A stretch of 64,000 nucleotides of DNA from RUG708 sp050946535 (lineage in GTDB: Bacteria; Bacillota; Clostridia; Peptostreptococcales; Anaerovoracaceae). Position 1 is the stretch's first letter. Each line of letters opens with the position of its first letter. A program made the translations under genes and the position numbers. Shown in pieces: positions 41,864-51,263 of the stretch. The notes beneath the pieces were generated by a model that had not been told where the DNA came from, ran no database searches, and saw only the letters and a program-made list of their open reading frames with translations. The DNA lies in contig JBMNUZ010000001.1 in the NCBI GenBank assembly GCA_050946535.1, positions 186,001 through 250,000 on the forward strand. Reading direction: 5' to 3'.

Positions 41864-42792
41864 AAGGACTGGAACTTGCAAGACAATATTATCAGACATA
41901 CGGACGCGATATGCTTGAAACGCGCTTCGGTTCATATATAAAATATATGGCAATGGGTCTGGTGGGAGAAGGCTCCGAATGCTACGGATACGACGACGAA
42001 TATTCCCGCGACCACGATTTCGGACCGGACTTCTGCATATGGATGCCTTACAAGGTTTACAAAGAAATAGGAAAAGATGTTTCCCGCGCATACCGCGAGC
42101 TTCCGGGCGAATTCAGAGGATTCGAGATGCAGCCGCAGCAGCTTGAGGTGATGAGGCGCGGAGTCATTCCTCTCGAGGAATTTTATTTTAAATACACGGC
42201 GTGTCACGATGTTCCCGATTCGAACGTAAAGTGGCTGAAGATTCCGGAAAATTTCCTTTCCATAGCCACGAACGGCGAGATCTGGGAGGACAGATTGGGC
42301 GAGATGACACGCATCAGAGAAGCTCTTCTGGATTTCTATCCGGAGGATGTGCTCAGAAAGAAACTTGCCGCGAGAGCGGCGATCATGGCTCAGGCAGGCC
42401 AGTACAACTACGGACGCTGCATGAAGCGCGGCGACATTCCGGCGGCTTATCTGGCATGCCATAAATTCGTGGATGCAGCGCTTTCAGCCGTCTTTCTCCT
42501 CAATCGCGTGTATATGCCTTATTACAAATGGTCGTTCCGCGCGGCTCAGGAACTTCCTGAGATGAAGATGACGGTTGACAAACTGAGCGCTCTTACTAAG
42601 ATCTCCGACAAGATGGAGAACGCGAAACTGAAGGAAGCTATCATAGAGGACATCTGCAAGGATGTCGGGAGAGCACTTAACGCACAGGGATTTTCGAGAT
42701 CGCATGACGCTTTTTTGCAAATGCATCTGGAAGATATAATGTCCGGCATTAAAGATCCTGTTATCAGGAGTATGCATGTGATGGCCGAATAA
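41860..42792 (+). CDS. DUF4037 nucleotidyltransferase-like protein
   Basis: 310 residues from ATG 41860, preceded by GGAGG 7 bases upstream; an earlier in-frame ATG at 41845 is less likely. The N-terminal part contains GLVGEGSECYGYDDEYSRDH followed by DFGPDF, resembling the GS-x-n-DxD core of minimal nucleotidyltransferases. The C-terminal part is helical (about 190-310). I recognise it as DUF4037, a conserved family of unknown substrate. The four-base overlap with the TPR gene and the DUF4125 gene downstream form a conserved-looking trio. Confidence 0.82.
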   Translation: MKGLELARQYYQTYGRDMLETRFGSYIKYMAMGLVGEGSECYGYDDEYSRDHDFGPDFCIWMPYKVYKEIGKDVSRAYRELPGEFRGFEMQPQQLEVMRRGVIPLEEFYFKYTACHDVPDSNVKWLKIPENFLSIATNGEIWEDRLGEMTRIREALLDFYPEDVLRKKLAARAAIMAQAGQYNYGRCMKRGDIPAAYLACHKFVDAALSAVFLLNRVYMPYYKWSFRAAQELPEMKMTVDKLSALTKISDKMENAKLKEAIIEDICKDVGRALNAQGFSRSHDAFLQMHLEDIMSGIKDPVIRSMHVMAE

Positions 42793-42817
42793 CGGCCGGA
42801 ACTGGAGGTTGAAATTT

Positions 42818-43432
42818 ATGATCAGAGTTTTGAAGGACGAAACGCCGAAGGACAAAGTCATCAACGACATAATTGCTGAAGAGTGGGAAATGTTCGGCCA
42901 GGTTCAGAACATAGACGGCAGAGCAGCTTGTCAGGATGACGGACGTACCTTCTATATCATGCGTTACGGACAGTTCTCGGTTCTTTCGGAACCGACTTTG
43001 CAGAGCTACCTTTCGGATCTCAGAGTATCCAAGAACATCGGTATCAATATGCTTGCACTGAAGTATGCATATATGATGAGAATCACAGACTTTGCATACT
43101 ACGATGATCATCTCAGAAAGAACGTTCCGCCTATAACAAGTGAAAAGCGGGAAGTTGTAGATCAGATCGTGGCAAAGCTCGATGAATACCAGAAGGCGTT
43201 CGCTGCGAAGTATCCTAAATATGCGTCGCATCAGCGCACGACGGCCGAAGGCGTGAACGAGACTTCAATAAGCGCTTACGCTACAGGCGAACTCGAGACT
43301 TATTCGATTACAACCCTCAAACTCCTCAAGAAGGATGTAGAGGCCGATCCTGACATACTCGAGAAGATGCAGACAGAAGTTGCGAAGCTCTCCGGCTACA
43401 GCAGCCTGAGCGCAGCAGAATCTGCTCTTTAA
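42818..43432 (+). CDS. DUF4125 family protein
   Basis: 204 residues from ATG 42818, with GGAGG 10 bases upstream; an in-frame TTG lies at 42809. Helical protein with IAEEWEMFGQVQNIDGRAAC and the motif RYGQFSVLSEPTLQSYLSDL. I match it to DUF4125, which I recall next to DUF4037 in Firmicutes. Function unknown. It ends the operon before a strong terminator. Confidence 0.8.
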   Translation: MIRVLKDETPKDKVINDIIAEEWEMFGQVQNIDGRAACQDDGRTFYIMRYGQFSVLSEPTLQSYLSDLRVSKNIGINMLALKYAYMMRITDFAYYDDHLRKNVPPITSEKREVVDQIVAKLDEYQKAFAAKYPKYASHQRTTAEGVNETSISAYATGELETYSITTLKLLKKDVEADPDILEKMQTEVAKLSGYSSLSAAESAL

Positions 43433-43494
43433 TCAATCCGAAGCGTCCATTCAGCGCGCAGAAACTGCGCGGGCTGATCCAATGTGAAAGAGAA

Positions 43495-43536
43495 AAGGGG
43501 ACGTACCGTTCAGAAACGGTACGTCCCCTTTTTTTC
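43495..43536 (+). terminator. rho-independent terminator
   Basis: GGGGACGTACCGTT (43497-43510), loop about CAGA, AACGGTACGTCCCC (43515-43528), then TTTTTTT. A 14-base perfect stem ends the DUF4125 operon. Confidence 0.95.
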
Positions 43537-43620
43537 TAATGCTGATTATTATGCAATGCTGATTACACGGCATGCGTATCTGCAGCCTGCGCGTAAGCGA
43601 TGCGAGCAGACATGAAGACA

Positions 43621-43647
43621 GCCACCGCACCTGAACGGTGCGGCGGC
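43621..43647 (-). terminator. hairpin after the exporter operon
   Basis: GCCACCGCACC (43621-43631), loop TGAAC, GGTGCGGCGGC (43637-43647). It lies about 70 bases past the stop of the minus-strand gene and could terminate that transcript, although no U-run follows on the minus strand. Confidence 0.45.
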
Positions 43648-43715
43648 TGCCCTTATGCTTAAGTTATTGCAACTATTGAGTTTTTCTTATTTATCTGAAA
43701 GCTGGCTTTCAGGAA

Positions 43716-45971
43716 TTATTTGTCCGAGCTGCTCTTGTCGGAAGAAGATGAGCTGCTGTCTGAATCGGCTTCTGCTGTCTTGTATATGAACTTGACAGAT
43801 GCCGATCCGCCGTCGATAACTCCGCTGTAAGGAGCTTCTGAAGCGGCGTAATCCTTGACTGCCTGCAGCCTGTCGAATGTTCCGAGGAGATCTCCGTCTA
43901 CCGCATCTGTGAGCTGCTGGATGCCTTCCTGGTCGAATTCAGCCATACCGTCAGCGAGCGTCTGTGCGCCGGCTTCGAGAGCCGTCATACCGTTGACCAG
44001 TGATACAGCGCCTTCGTCGAGAGTCGCGGCTCCAGAGGCGAGCTGTGATGTGCCGGCTTTGAGCTGAGATGCTCCGGCGTTGAGGTCGAGAGCGCCCTGA
44101 GTAAATGTGCTCATGCTTTCCGCGAGTGTAACGGCACCTGCCTGGAGCTTGTCGACTCCTGATGTGAGGGAGCCGGAGCTGGCTGAAAGCTGCCCGAGCC
44201 CGTTGATGATGGCTCCGAGGTTATCGTCGGAAGTGATCGTCTCCGCTCCTGAGGCCATCTGGCCGGCAGTGTTGGCGATCGTCTGCGCTCCGCTGGCGAG
44301 GGAGCTGGCTCCGCTTGCGAGGTCAGATGCACCTTCCGAGAGCTGCGAAGCGCCGCTCGAAAGACTCTGGGCTCCGCTAGCGAGAGACTGGGACGATGAT
44401 ACCGCTGTGTCGAGTCCGCTCGAAACTCCGCTTGCATATTGCGATGTGGCTGCAGCAGCCTGAGCAGCCTGATTGAGCGCTGCTATCGCCTGAGCATCTT
44501 CTGGATCAGTAGGATCAAGATAGGATTTGGCTGCATTAATAGCGCTTACAGTGCTGTTTGCGTATGTTGACGCACTATTTGCAGCAGACTGTGCACTCGA
44601 AAGACCTGATGCTATGCTCGATGCTCCGCTCGCGAGTTCTGATGCATTTGACGCCAGCGACTTGCTTCCCGATGAAATCTCATTGGCGCCCGATACGAGC
44701 CTTCCGCTCAGAGACGAGTACATCTTTTCCGCACCCTGCTGTATGGCAGTAGCGCCGGTGTAGAGGGAATTCTCGCCGCCCTTGATGCTGCTGCTGATCT
44801 GCTGAAGTCCCTGGATCATTTTCGTCGTATTGCCGGAAAGATCTGCCGCGTCGAGACTGCTCTTCACAGTGGTGAGACCGCTGGCGAGCTGATCTGCACC
44901 GTCCTGCAGCTGTGAAGAACCGCTCGCGAGCTGCGAAGTTCCGTCTGCGAGCGACGATGCTCCGGTATCGAGAGTGTAAGCTCCGCTTGCGAGCGTATTG
45001 ATGCCGCTCGAAAGAGCGCCAGCTCCCTCTGCAGCCGTAACGGTTCCGTCAGCGAGCTCTTTGCTGCCTTCCACAAGCTGTGAGCTCGCGTCCTGAAGTT
45101 CCTCCATCTTCGATGCGAGGTCTTCGGTGCTGTCGATCTCATCGAAGTCGATCTTCCTGAGGGCGTCTGATGTTCCGATCGTGATCGCTCCCATGTAATC
45201 GAAATCTTCTACATCGCCTTCGATGGTAATGCTTTCAGGCAGTCCCGCACTTTCGAGCCCGAGGCTCTGAGCAAGACCCGGAAGAGCCATTCCAACGGCT
45301 ACCGAGCGTGTTCCGTCGTTCAGCACCTTTCCGTTTTTGATCTCGAGATTCTTGACGTTGTCGTCCTCGAAAACAGTTCCCGAAATCATGGCGTAAGGCT
45401 GGTAGATGGTCGTGGATTCGCCATCGATGGTCGTCTCTTTGCCGGTATTGTTCGTATACGTGAAGCTGATCTTGAGGTGCCCTGTGACGTCTTTTAAATC
45501 TTTTCCTTCAACTTTCTCTCCATCAAGTTCGTAAGTTATATCGACGTCTACCGGGAGTTCCTCGGTCGTTGTGCCTTCGTAGTATATATCGTTGCCCTCT
45601 GCCTTCCATGTGATGGTGCCGTCACTGTTTTCGCTGTACGTTTCGCTGCCTTTGACGTTCTCTATATTTTTAAGCGTCGTTTTGTCGTCTATTGTGTCTG
45701 CTTCGCCGCTGTTCTTGAGCCATGAATCGACGATGATGTTCTGGTTTTCACCGTTTGCGTCGGTGACCACGTATACGGTCGATTCCTTGTCACTCGTATC
45801 AGACGAGGCATCGTCCGAGCTGTCCGTACTGGCGGCGGCTTCCTCCGTCTGGCTTACAGCCGTATCGGATGAATCGCTGGCCGAATCTGACGCTGCAGCG
45901 AATGACATGGTTCCGGTTCCGGCAAATACAAGGGCTGCAGACAGCGCAATTGAAATTATTTTTCTTTTCAA
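43716..45971 (-). CDS. secreted heptad-repeat protein of the YhgE/MMPL-partner type
   Basis: 751 residues. Signal peptide about 1-26. Ser/Asp-rich segment to about 65, then a beta-rich domain (about 65-285) with DVDITYELDGEKVEGKDLKD. Residues about 290-700 are a long run of seven-residue repeats such as LASGASQL, LADGTSQL and LQDGADQL, the YhgE-type X-heptad repeat, predicted as a long coiled coil or stalk. Ser/Asp-rich C-terminus, no evident membrane anchor. It starts 21 bases after the MMPL exporter gene and is probably its extracytoplasmic partner. Confidence 0.85.
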   Translation of the reverse strand: MKRKIISIALSAALVFAGTGTMSFAAASDSASDSSDTAVSQTEEAAASTDSSDDASSDTSDKESTVYVVTDANGENQNIIVDSWLKNSGEADTIDDKTTLKNIENVKGSETYSENSDGTITWKAEGNDIYYEGTTTEELPVDVDITYELDGEKVEGKDLKDVTGHLKISFTYTNNTGKETTIDGESTTIYQPYAMISGTVFEDDNVKNLEIKNGKVLNDGTRSVAVGMALPGLAQSLGLESAGLPESITIEGDVEDFDYMGAITIGTSDALRKIDFDEIDSTEDLASKMEELQDASSQLVEGSKELADGTVTAAEGAGALSSGINTLASGAYTLDTGASSLADGTSQLASGSSQLQDGADQLASGLTTVKSSLDAADLSGNTTKMIQGLQQISSSIKGGENSLYTGATAIQQGAEKMYSSLSGRLVSGANEISSGSKSLASNASELASGASSIASGLSSAQSAANSASTYANSTVSAINAAKSYLDPTDPEDAQAIAALNQAAQAAAATSQYASGVSSGLDTAVSSSQSLASGAQSLSSGASQLSEGASDLASGASSLASGAQTIANTAGQMASGAETITSDDNLGAIINGLGQLSASSGSLTSGVDKLQAGAVTLAESMSTFTQGALDLNAGASQLKAGTSQLASGAATLDEGAVSLVNGMTALEAGAQTLADGMAEFDQEGIQQLTDAVDGDLLGTFDRLQAVKDYAASEAPYSGVIDGGSASVKFIYKTAEADSDSSSSSSDKSSSDK

Positions 45972-45992
45972 GTCCTGTCACATCCTTTCCTG

Positions 45993-48068
45993 TCAGTTGG
46001 TGATCTGCTTCATACCGCTTGTCGTCTTGCATATGAGCTTGTCCGCGAGAATAAGTATACTCGGCAGAAGTACGAGTACCATCAGCATACTGATTAAGGC
46101 ACCGCGCGCCAGGAGTATACATATCGAACTGATTAAATCTATGTTTGAATATATTCCGACACCGAATGTCGCTGCGAAGAGGCCTAATGCGCTCGTTATT
46201 ATCGAGTTCATCGATGTCTTCAGGGCCGTGAGCACGGCGGACTGCTTGTCCTTTCCGCCCATTCGTTCAGCCTTGTAGCGCGTAGTCATGAGAATCGCGT
46301 AGTCGACGGTGGCGCCGAGCTGTATGGTTCCTATTACTATGTTAGCTATAAACGGCAGCGTCGTACCTGTCAGTCCCGACAATCCGAGGTTTATGTATAT
46401 GGCCTCTTCTATGACGAATACAAGTATGACAGGCAGCGATCCGGACTTGAGTGTAAGCAGTATGATCAGGAATATCAATACTATCGAAACCGCCGATACC
46501 ATGTTGAAGTCGCGGTTGCTTATTGTTATCAGATCGCGTGTCGCCGCGGCCTCGCCCACGAGCATGCCTCCGGAGTCGTATTTATCCACTATCTTTTCGA
46601 TCTCGTCGCACTGGTCGTTTACTTCATCGGTTGCGACCTGGTACTTGGATGATACGAGAATCATCTTCCAGTCGCCTGATTCAAACGTGTCTTTTATCTT
46701 GTCAGGAATCATCGAATCAGGAACCGACGCGCCTACCAGCGAATCGTATCCCATCGCGAACTGGACGCCGTCGACGTTGTTGAGGTCCTCCGTAAGATCT
46801 CTCGTGTCCTGCCTCGACAGGTCCGAATGAACGAGGACCATCGAAATGGTGCTCATTCCGTATTCGTCGCTCAGCTCCTCGCTGGCCTTTACGGAAGGCA
46901 GCGAGTCAGGCAGGCTGTTGTCCAGTTTGTAGTACAGATTGATATTGTTGTAGCAGAAGATCGCCGGGATCCACAGAACGAGCATGATGACCGCGACAGA
47001 TTTGTGGTGCTTTACGATGAATGCCGAAAGTCTGTCAGGCGGGACCTGGATTCTGAAATGCGATGTCTTCTTGATAGGTTTGTCGAACAGGAGCAGCAGC
47101 GACGGAAGAATCGTAACGCAGCAGATTACGCCGATTATTACGCCCTTCGCCATTACGAGCCCGAGGTTGAGACCTAATGTGAATGACATGAAGCAGAGAG
47201 CTATGAATCCGGCGATCGTCGTGAGAGACGATCCGCTGACAGAAACTATCGTGTTCGCTATGGCGTGTGCCATCGCCTGTTTCCGGTCGCTGTAGATCTC
47301 ACACTGTTCCTCGTAATTGCCGTGCAGGAATATCGAGTAGTCCATGGTGACGGCCAGCTGCAGCACGGCGGCAAGCGCCATCGTTATGAACGAGACCTCG
47401 CCTATCAGTTGATTCGTTCCCAGATTGTATATTATGGCAATTCCTATATCGGCCAGGAACAGCAGAGGAACCAGGAACGAATCCATGAATATCATCATCA
47501 CCGCGAGCGAGAGCAGTACGGCGATCAGAACGTAGATTCCTTCCTCCTGGTCGGTCAGATCCCTCGTGTCAGCCGAAATAGCCGACATACTCGAGAGCAG
47601 CGCCTGCTTGCCGGCAAGCGACTGTATTTCCTCGATGGCGTTGAGCGTTTCCTCCGATGAAGTCGAACTGTCCATGAACATGAACATTATCTGCCCGTTG
47701 CCGTCTTTCGAGTAGAATATGTTTTGTACTTCCTGCGGCAGAGCCGAAACAGGAATGTCAGTGTCAGCCAGTGTGAGAACACTCTTTACATGATCTACCT
47801 TTTCAACCTTGTCCTTCAGCTTCAGCACGTCTGCGTCAGACATGTCGTCGCAGACGAATATGCCATATGCTCCGGTACCGAATTCGTCCATCAGTATCTC
47901 CTGGCCCTTCATCGAATCTATCGAGTCAGGCAGATACGAAAGAACGTCGTAGTTTATTTTCGTATTGAGATATCCGAATGTCGCCGGAATAAGAAGCAGA
48001 ACAGCGAGTATCAGTATCGGTATCCGGAGTTTGACAATTGCTTTGCCAAACCTGAGCAAAGGCTTCAC
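45993..48068 (-). CDS. MMPL/RND-superfamily exporter
   Basis: 691 residues with two repeats of one helix, an outer loop and five helices, the MMPL/HAE3 layout. N-terminal helix IPILILAVLLLIPATFGYL; outer-loop motif NYDVLSYLPDSIDSMKGQEI; the transmembrane Asp motif TMDYSIFLHGNYEEQ in the first half and ATVDYAILMTTRYKAER in the second, the proton-relay/substrate signature of MMPL proteins. It probably exports lipids or hydrophobic compounds. First gene of a minus-strand operon; tetR lies divergently upstream. Confidence 0.92.
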   Translation of the reverse strand: MKPLLRFGKAIVKLRIPILILAVLLLIPATFGYLNTKINYDVLSYLPDSIDSMKGQEILMDEFGTGAYGIFVCDDMSDADVLKLKDKVEKVDHVKSVLTLADTDIPVSALPQEVQNIFYSKDGNGQIMFMFMDSSTSSEETLNAIEEIQSLAGKQALLSSMSAISADTRDLTDQEEGIYVLIAVLLSLAVMMIFMDSFLVPLLFLADIGIAIIYNLGTNQLIGEVSFITMALAAVLQLAVTMDYSIFLHGNYEEQCEIYSDRKQAMAHAIANTIVSVSGSSLTTIAGFIALCFMSFTLGLNLGLVMAKGVIIGVICCVTILPSLLLLFDKPIKKTSHFRIQVPPDRLSAFIVKHHKSVAVIMLVLWIPAIFCYNNINLYYKLDNSLPDSLPSVKASEELSDEYGMSTISMVLVHSDLSRQDTRDLTEDLNNVDGVQFAMGYDSLVGASVPDSMIPDKIKDTFESGDWKMILVSSKYQVATDEVNDQCDEIEKIVDKYDSGGMLVGEAAATRDLITISNRDFNMVSAVSIVLIFLIILLTLKSGSLPVILVFVIEEAIYINLGLSGLTGTTLPFIANIVIGTIQLGATVDYAILMTTRYKAERMGGKDKQSAVLTALKTSMNSIITSALGLFAATFGVGIYSNIDLISSICILLARGALISMLMVLVLLPSILILADKLICKTTSGMKQITN

Positions 48069-48142
48069 CTCCCCACTTTTTTATGCAGAATAATGCAGAA
48101 TAAATGATAATTATTAATTCATCCAAAAGTATAGAATAATTA

Positions 48143-48192
48143 TGACCAACGGTCAATACTTTCGGAGAAGAAAAATGACTTTTAGTCATTTT
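48143..48192 (+). promoter_or_regulatory. divergent exporter/tetR control region with two palindromes
   Basis: Two palindromes lie between the divergent genes: TGACCAACGGTCA (48143-48155), and AAAATGACT TTT AGTCATTTT (48172-48192, 9-base perfect arms). Both contain TGAC/GTCA half-sites, typical of TetR-family operators. They probably bind the adjacent TetR protein, controlling both directions. Confidence 0.65.
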
Positions 48193-48290
48193 ATATTGAC
48201 GTATTGGATTTTTAAGCATACAATAATAACAAATTATCGGTTAGAAAGTCAGATGGATGCGTAGATTAATTCTGGGGATGATCTGATAAT

Positions 48291-49001
48291 ATGAAGAAAG
48301 TTGAAGACAAAAAACTTCATAAGCGGCAGAAACTTCTGGACACAGCTTTTTCTCTTTTTACGGAGAAGGGACTCAACAAGACTTCGATTTCCGACATCAC
48401 TTCGAACGCCGGGGTCGCGAAAGGAACGTTTTATCTGTATTTCCGGGACAAGTACGATCTGAGGAGGAAATTGATCATCAACAAGTCGTCTGAGCTCTTC
48501 GACCATGCGATCAAGAGGGTAGAGATGTCCGACGCAAAAGGCTTCGAAGACAAGATGATAATTATCATCGACGACATCATTAACCAGCTTGCCGAAGATA
48601 CTTCGATAATGAAATTCATCAGCAAGAATCTGAGCATGGGCCTGCTGGTGTCGGCGATGGCGCAGGATGCCGACAAAGAGCACAACGACTACATTTCATA
48701 CCTGGTGGATCTGATGGATGAGACGCCGGGTGTTGACTGGAACGCTCCTTACATCATGCTCTTTTCGATAGTCGAGCTCGTGAGCAGCACCTGCTACAAT
48801 GTCATTTTAAACAGCAATCCGGTGGATCTCGCGCATTTCAAGCCATATCTCTACAGCGACGTGAGGAGCATAATCAAGAATCACGAGATAAGGCTCGACG
48901 AAGACGGCGATGAATCGGAGCAGACTTGTCCGACACATTCGATCGTAGCTTCCGGAGGCAATCCGGTCTACAGCAGCACGATGCAAAATCCTCATAATTG
49001 A
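48291..49001 (+). CDS. TetR-family transcriptional regulator
   Basis: 236 residues. Helix-turn-helix TSISDITSNAGVAKGTFYLYF near residues 30-50, in the standard TetR place after KLLDTAFSLFTEKG. The C-terminal ligand-binding half is helical and unassigned; the last 35 residues are polar. Divergent from the MMPL exporter operon, so most likely its repressor. Confidence 0.92.
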   Translation: MKKVEDKKLHKRQKLLDTAFSLFTEKGLNKTSISDITSNAGVAKGTFYLYFRDKYDLRRKLIINKSSELFDHAIKRVEMSDAKGFEDKMIIIIDDIINQLAEDTSIMKFISKNLSMGLLVSAMAQDADKEHNDYISYLVDLMDETPGVDWNAPYIMLFSIVELVSSTCYNVILNSNPVDLAHFKPYLYSDVRSIIKNHEIRLDEDGDESEQTCPTHSIVASGGNPVYSSTMQNPHN

Positions 49002-49184
49002 GCAAATGATAAACAAAGATAGACACATCGCGCGGATGTATAGCTGAATTGTGTACGGAACGCCGAAAGTGTCGGGGAAAGGTTGAAACAGTTCAATTGA
49101 ATGAATTTTATTTATATGTTAAAATGCAAAACAAAGTTCAGAGGATTATGGTTACACAGCTAGTTACAAAGGGGAGGAGACACT

Positions 49185-50579
49185 ATGAAAATTCCAGAAC
49201 CATTCATGCGTTTCGGAATAACGCATATGCTTAAGTATGTGAAGAAAGATCCGGATAAAAACCTCATAAAGATCATGAACATGATCGACAGATATATGAA
49301 GGGCAAGTTCGTGCGCCAGAGGGTAGCGGTAAGAAAAGTAATCGAAAACCCTGCCGATCCTTATAATATTTTCATCAAGAAGATTCTGAGGGACGTCGAT
49401 TTCGAACAGCTCAAGACGTTCGTCGTAAACTTCTTCCTCAACGTAAACAACAAGGGCTGGCCTGTTCAGGACGAGCTGAGAGAAAAGTACAACTGCAACA
49501 TCCCGTGGGCTATCCTTCTCGATCCTACGTCGGCATGCAACCTTCACTGCAAGGGATGCTGGGCCGGTGAATACGGAAATAAGCTCAATCTTTCATTCGA
49601 TGAGATCGACGATATCATCACTCAGGGCAAAGAGCTCGGTATATATATGTACATTTATACCGGCGGCGAGCCTCTGGTAAGAAAGAACGACCTGATGAAA
49701 ATCTGCAGAAAGCACAGCGACTGCATATTCCTGAGCTTCACGAACGGTACGCTGATAGACGAAGCGTTTGCCGACGAGCTGCTCGAGGTCAAGAACTTCT
49801 TCCCGGCGATCTCGCTCGAGGGCTTCGAGGAAGCCACCGACGCCAGAAGAGGAAAGGGCACTTACCAGAAGGTAATGAAAGCGATGGAGATCCTCCGCGA
49901 GAGACATCTCGTCTACGGTATTTCGGCGTGCTACACGCGTCAGAACATAGATTCGATCTCCTCGGAGGAATTCTACGACAAGCTCATCGATATGGGAGTG
50001 TACTTCATCTGGTACTTCCACTATATGCCTGTCGGCGCAGACGCTCAGCCTGATCTCATTCCTACGCCTGAACAGCGCAAGATGATCTACAAGAGAATCA
50101 GAGACTACAGATCTCGCAAACCTCTGTTCGCGATGGACTTCCAGAACGACGGCGAATATGTAGGCGGCTGCATTGCAGGCGGCAGAAGATACCTGCACAT
50201 AAACGCGAACGGCGATGTCGATCCTTGCGTATTCATTCATTACTCAAACGCAAACATCAGAAATATGTCGCTGCTCGACTGCCTCAGAAGCCCGCTCTTC
50301 CAGGCTTATCACGACGGACAGCCGTTTAACGACAACATGATGCGTCCGTGCCCGATGCTAGAGAATCCTGAGATCCTGCCTGAACTCGTAAAGAAGACAG
50401 GTGCTCATCCTACAGATTACACGGCTCAGGAGACAGCTGACGAGCTTTGTGCGAAGACGAAAGCCTACGCGGAGAGCTGGAAGCCTGTATCCGAAGAGCT
50501 CTGGGAGAAGAGGAAGGCCGAGAAGGCTGCAAAGGAAGAACAGATGAAACAGGAAGAAGAAAAGGCAGCCGGCATCTGA
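49185..50579 (+). CDS. radical SAM protein with SPASM-like C-terminus
   Basis: 464 residues. An N-terminal helical domain (about 1-100) precedes the radical SAM core: the [4Fe-4S] motif CNLHCKGC (CxxxCxxC, near residue 125) and the SAM site YIYTGGEPLVRK. A later region GGCIAGGRRYLHINANGDVD, then PCVF and RPCP, resembles an auxiliary-cluster (SPASM-like) motif. A Lys/Glu-rich tail ends the protein. Substrate unknown; no small precursor peptide gene was seen next to it. GGGGAGGAG before the ATG is a strong ribosome site. Confidence 0.88.
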   Translation: MKIPEPFMRFGITHMLKYVKKDPDKNLIKIMNMIDRYMKGKFVRQRVAVRKVIENPADPYNIFIKKILRDVDFEQLKTFVVNFFLNVNNKGWPVQDELREKYNCNIPWAILLDPTSACNLHCKGCWAGEYGNKLNLSFDEIDDIITQGKELGIYMYIYTGGEPLVRKNDLMKICRKHSDCIFLSFTNGTLIDEAFADELLEVKNFFPAISLEGFEEATDARRGKGTYQKVMKAMEILRERHLVYGISACYTRQNIDSISSEEFYDKLIDMGVYFIWYFHYMPVGADAQPDLIPTPEQRKMIYKRIRDYRSRKPLFAMDFQNDGEYVGGCIAGGRRYLHINANGDVDPCVFIHYSNANIRNMSLLDCLRSPLFQAYHDGQPFNDNMMRPCPMLENPEILPELVKKTGAHPTDYTAQETADELCAKTKAYAESWKPVSEELWEKRKAEKAAKEEQMKQEEEKAAGI

Positions 50580-50622
50580 CAGAACTGAAATCTTACATAT
50601 ATCCTGCATATGAGAAATAAGT

Positions 50623-50651
50623 GCGTGAGTCCTGACGGGCTCACGCTTTTT
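50623..50651 (+). terminator. rho-independent terminator
   Basis: GCGTGAG (50623-50629), 10-base loop, CTCACGC (50640-50646), TTTTT. Ends the radical SAM transcript. Confidence 0.88.
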
Positions 50652-50765
50652 ATATATAATAATCTTATTGATCAATGGACATGACTTATTGACGAATGTA
50701 CATGAGACGAATGTACATGATATAATAAAAAAATACATCGGAATATCAGGGAAAGGAAGGCAGGC

Positions 50766-51254
50766 ATGGCAGCAGACACATTGATCGCTTATTATTCATG
50801 GAGCGGCAAATCAGAAAAACTTGCGAAAAATCTCAACGAAGCACTGATAGGCAGCGATATCTTCAAGATCAGGACGAAGCGCAAATATTCGACCAGTTTT
50901 TTCATAGCTTGTTTCCAGGCGGGACGCGAAAAACGAAAAAAAGCGAGACCTGAGATCATGGATTCGATCGCGGGCAAAAAGATGGCGAAATACGAGCGTA
51001 TCATCCTCGTCTATCCGATCTGGTGCGGATCATGTCCTATGGCGATCCTGACATTCCTCGAGAGCATTAAGACGAAGGACCTCGATATCTTTCCGATATC
51101 CACGAGCGCGTCGATCACGCTCGGCTCCAGCCTGGCAGACATAAAAAATTCGGCGCCGGAAGCAAATATAGCGGAGGGGCTGGCTGTTCCGGGCAAGGTC
51201 GCCGACACGCAGAAGGCTGTAAACACGGTCTTTCATTACCTCGGCCTCAGATAG
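50766..51254 (+). CDS. flavodoxin-family protein
   Basis: 162 residues. N-terminal FMN phosphate-binding loop TLIAYYSWSGKSEKLAKNL, then the flavodoxin strand IILVYPIWCGSCPMAILTFL. It should carry electrons or act as an FMN-dependent reductase in the cytoplasm. It is 9 bases before the next small gene and follows a terminator, so these two form their own unit. Confidence 0.87.
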   Translation: MAADTLIAYYSWSGKSEKLAKNLNEALIGSDIFKIRTKRKYSTSFFIACFQAGREKRKKARPEIMDSIAGKKMAKYERIILVYPIWCGSCPMAILTFLESIKTKDLDIFPISTSASITLGSSLADIKNSAPEANIAEGLAVPGKVADTQKAVNTVFHYLGLR

Positions 51255-51263
51255 GAGGGCATC

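Noticed and set aside
43855..44763. Several plus-strand open frames across 43.8-44.8 kb
   Set aside because: They are translations of the opposite strand of the heptad-repeat coding region and only mirror its repeats.
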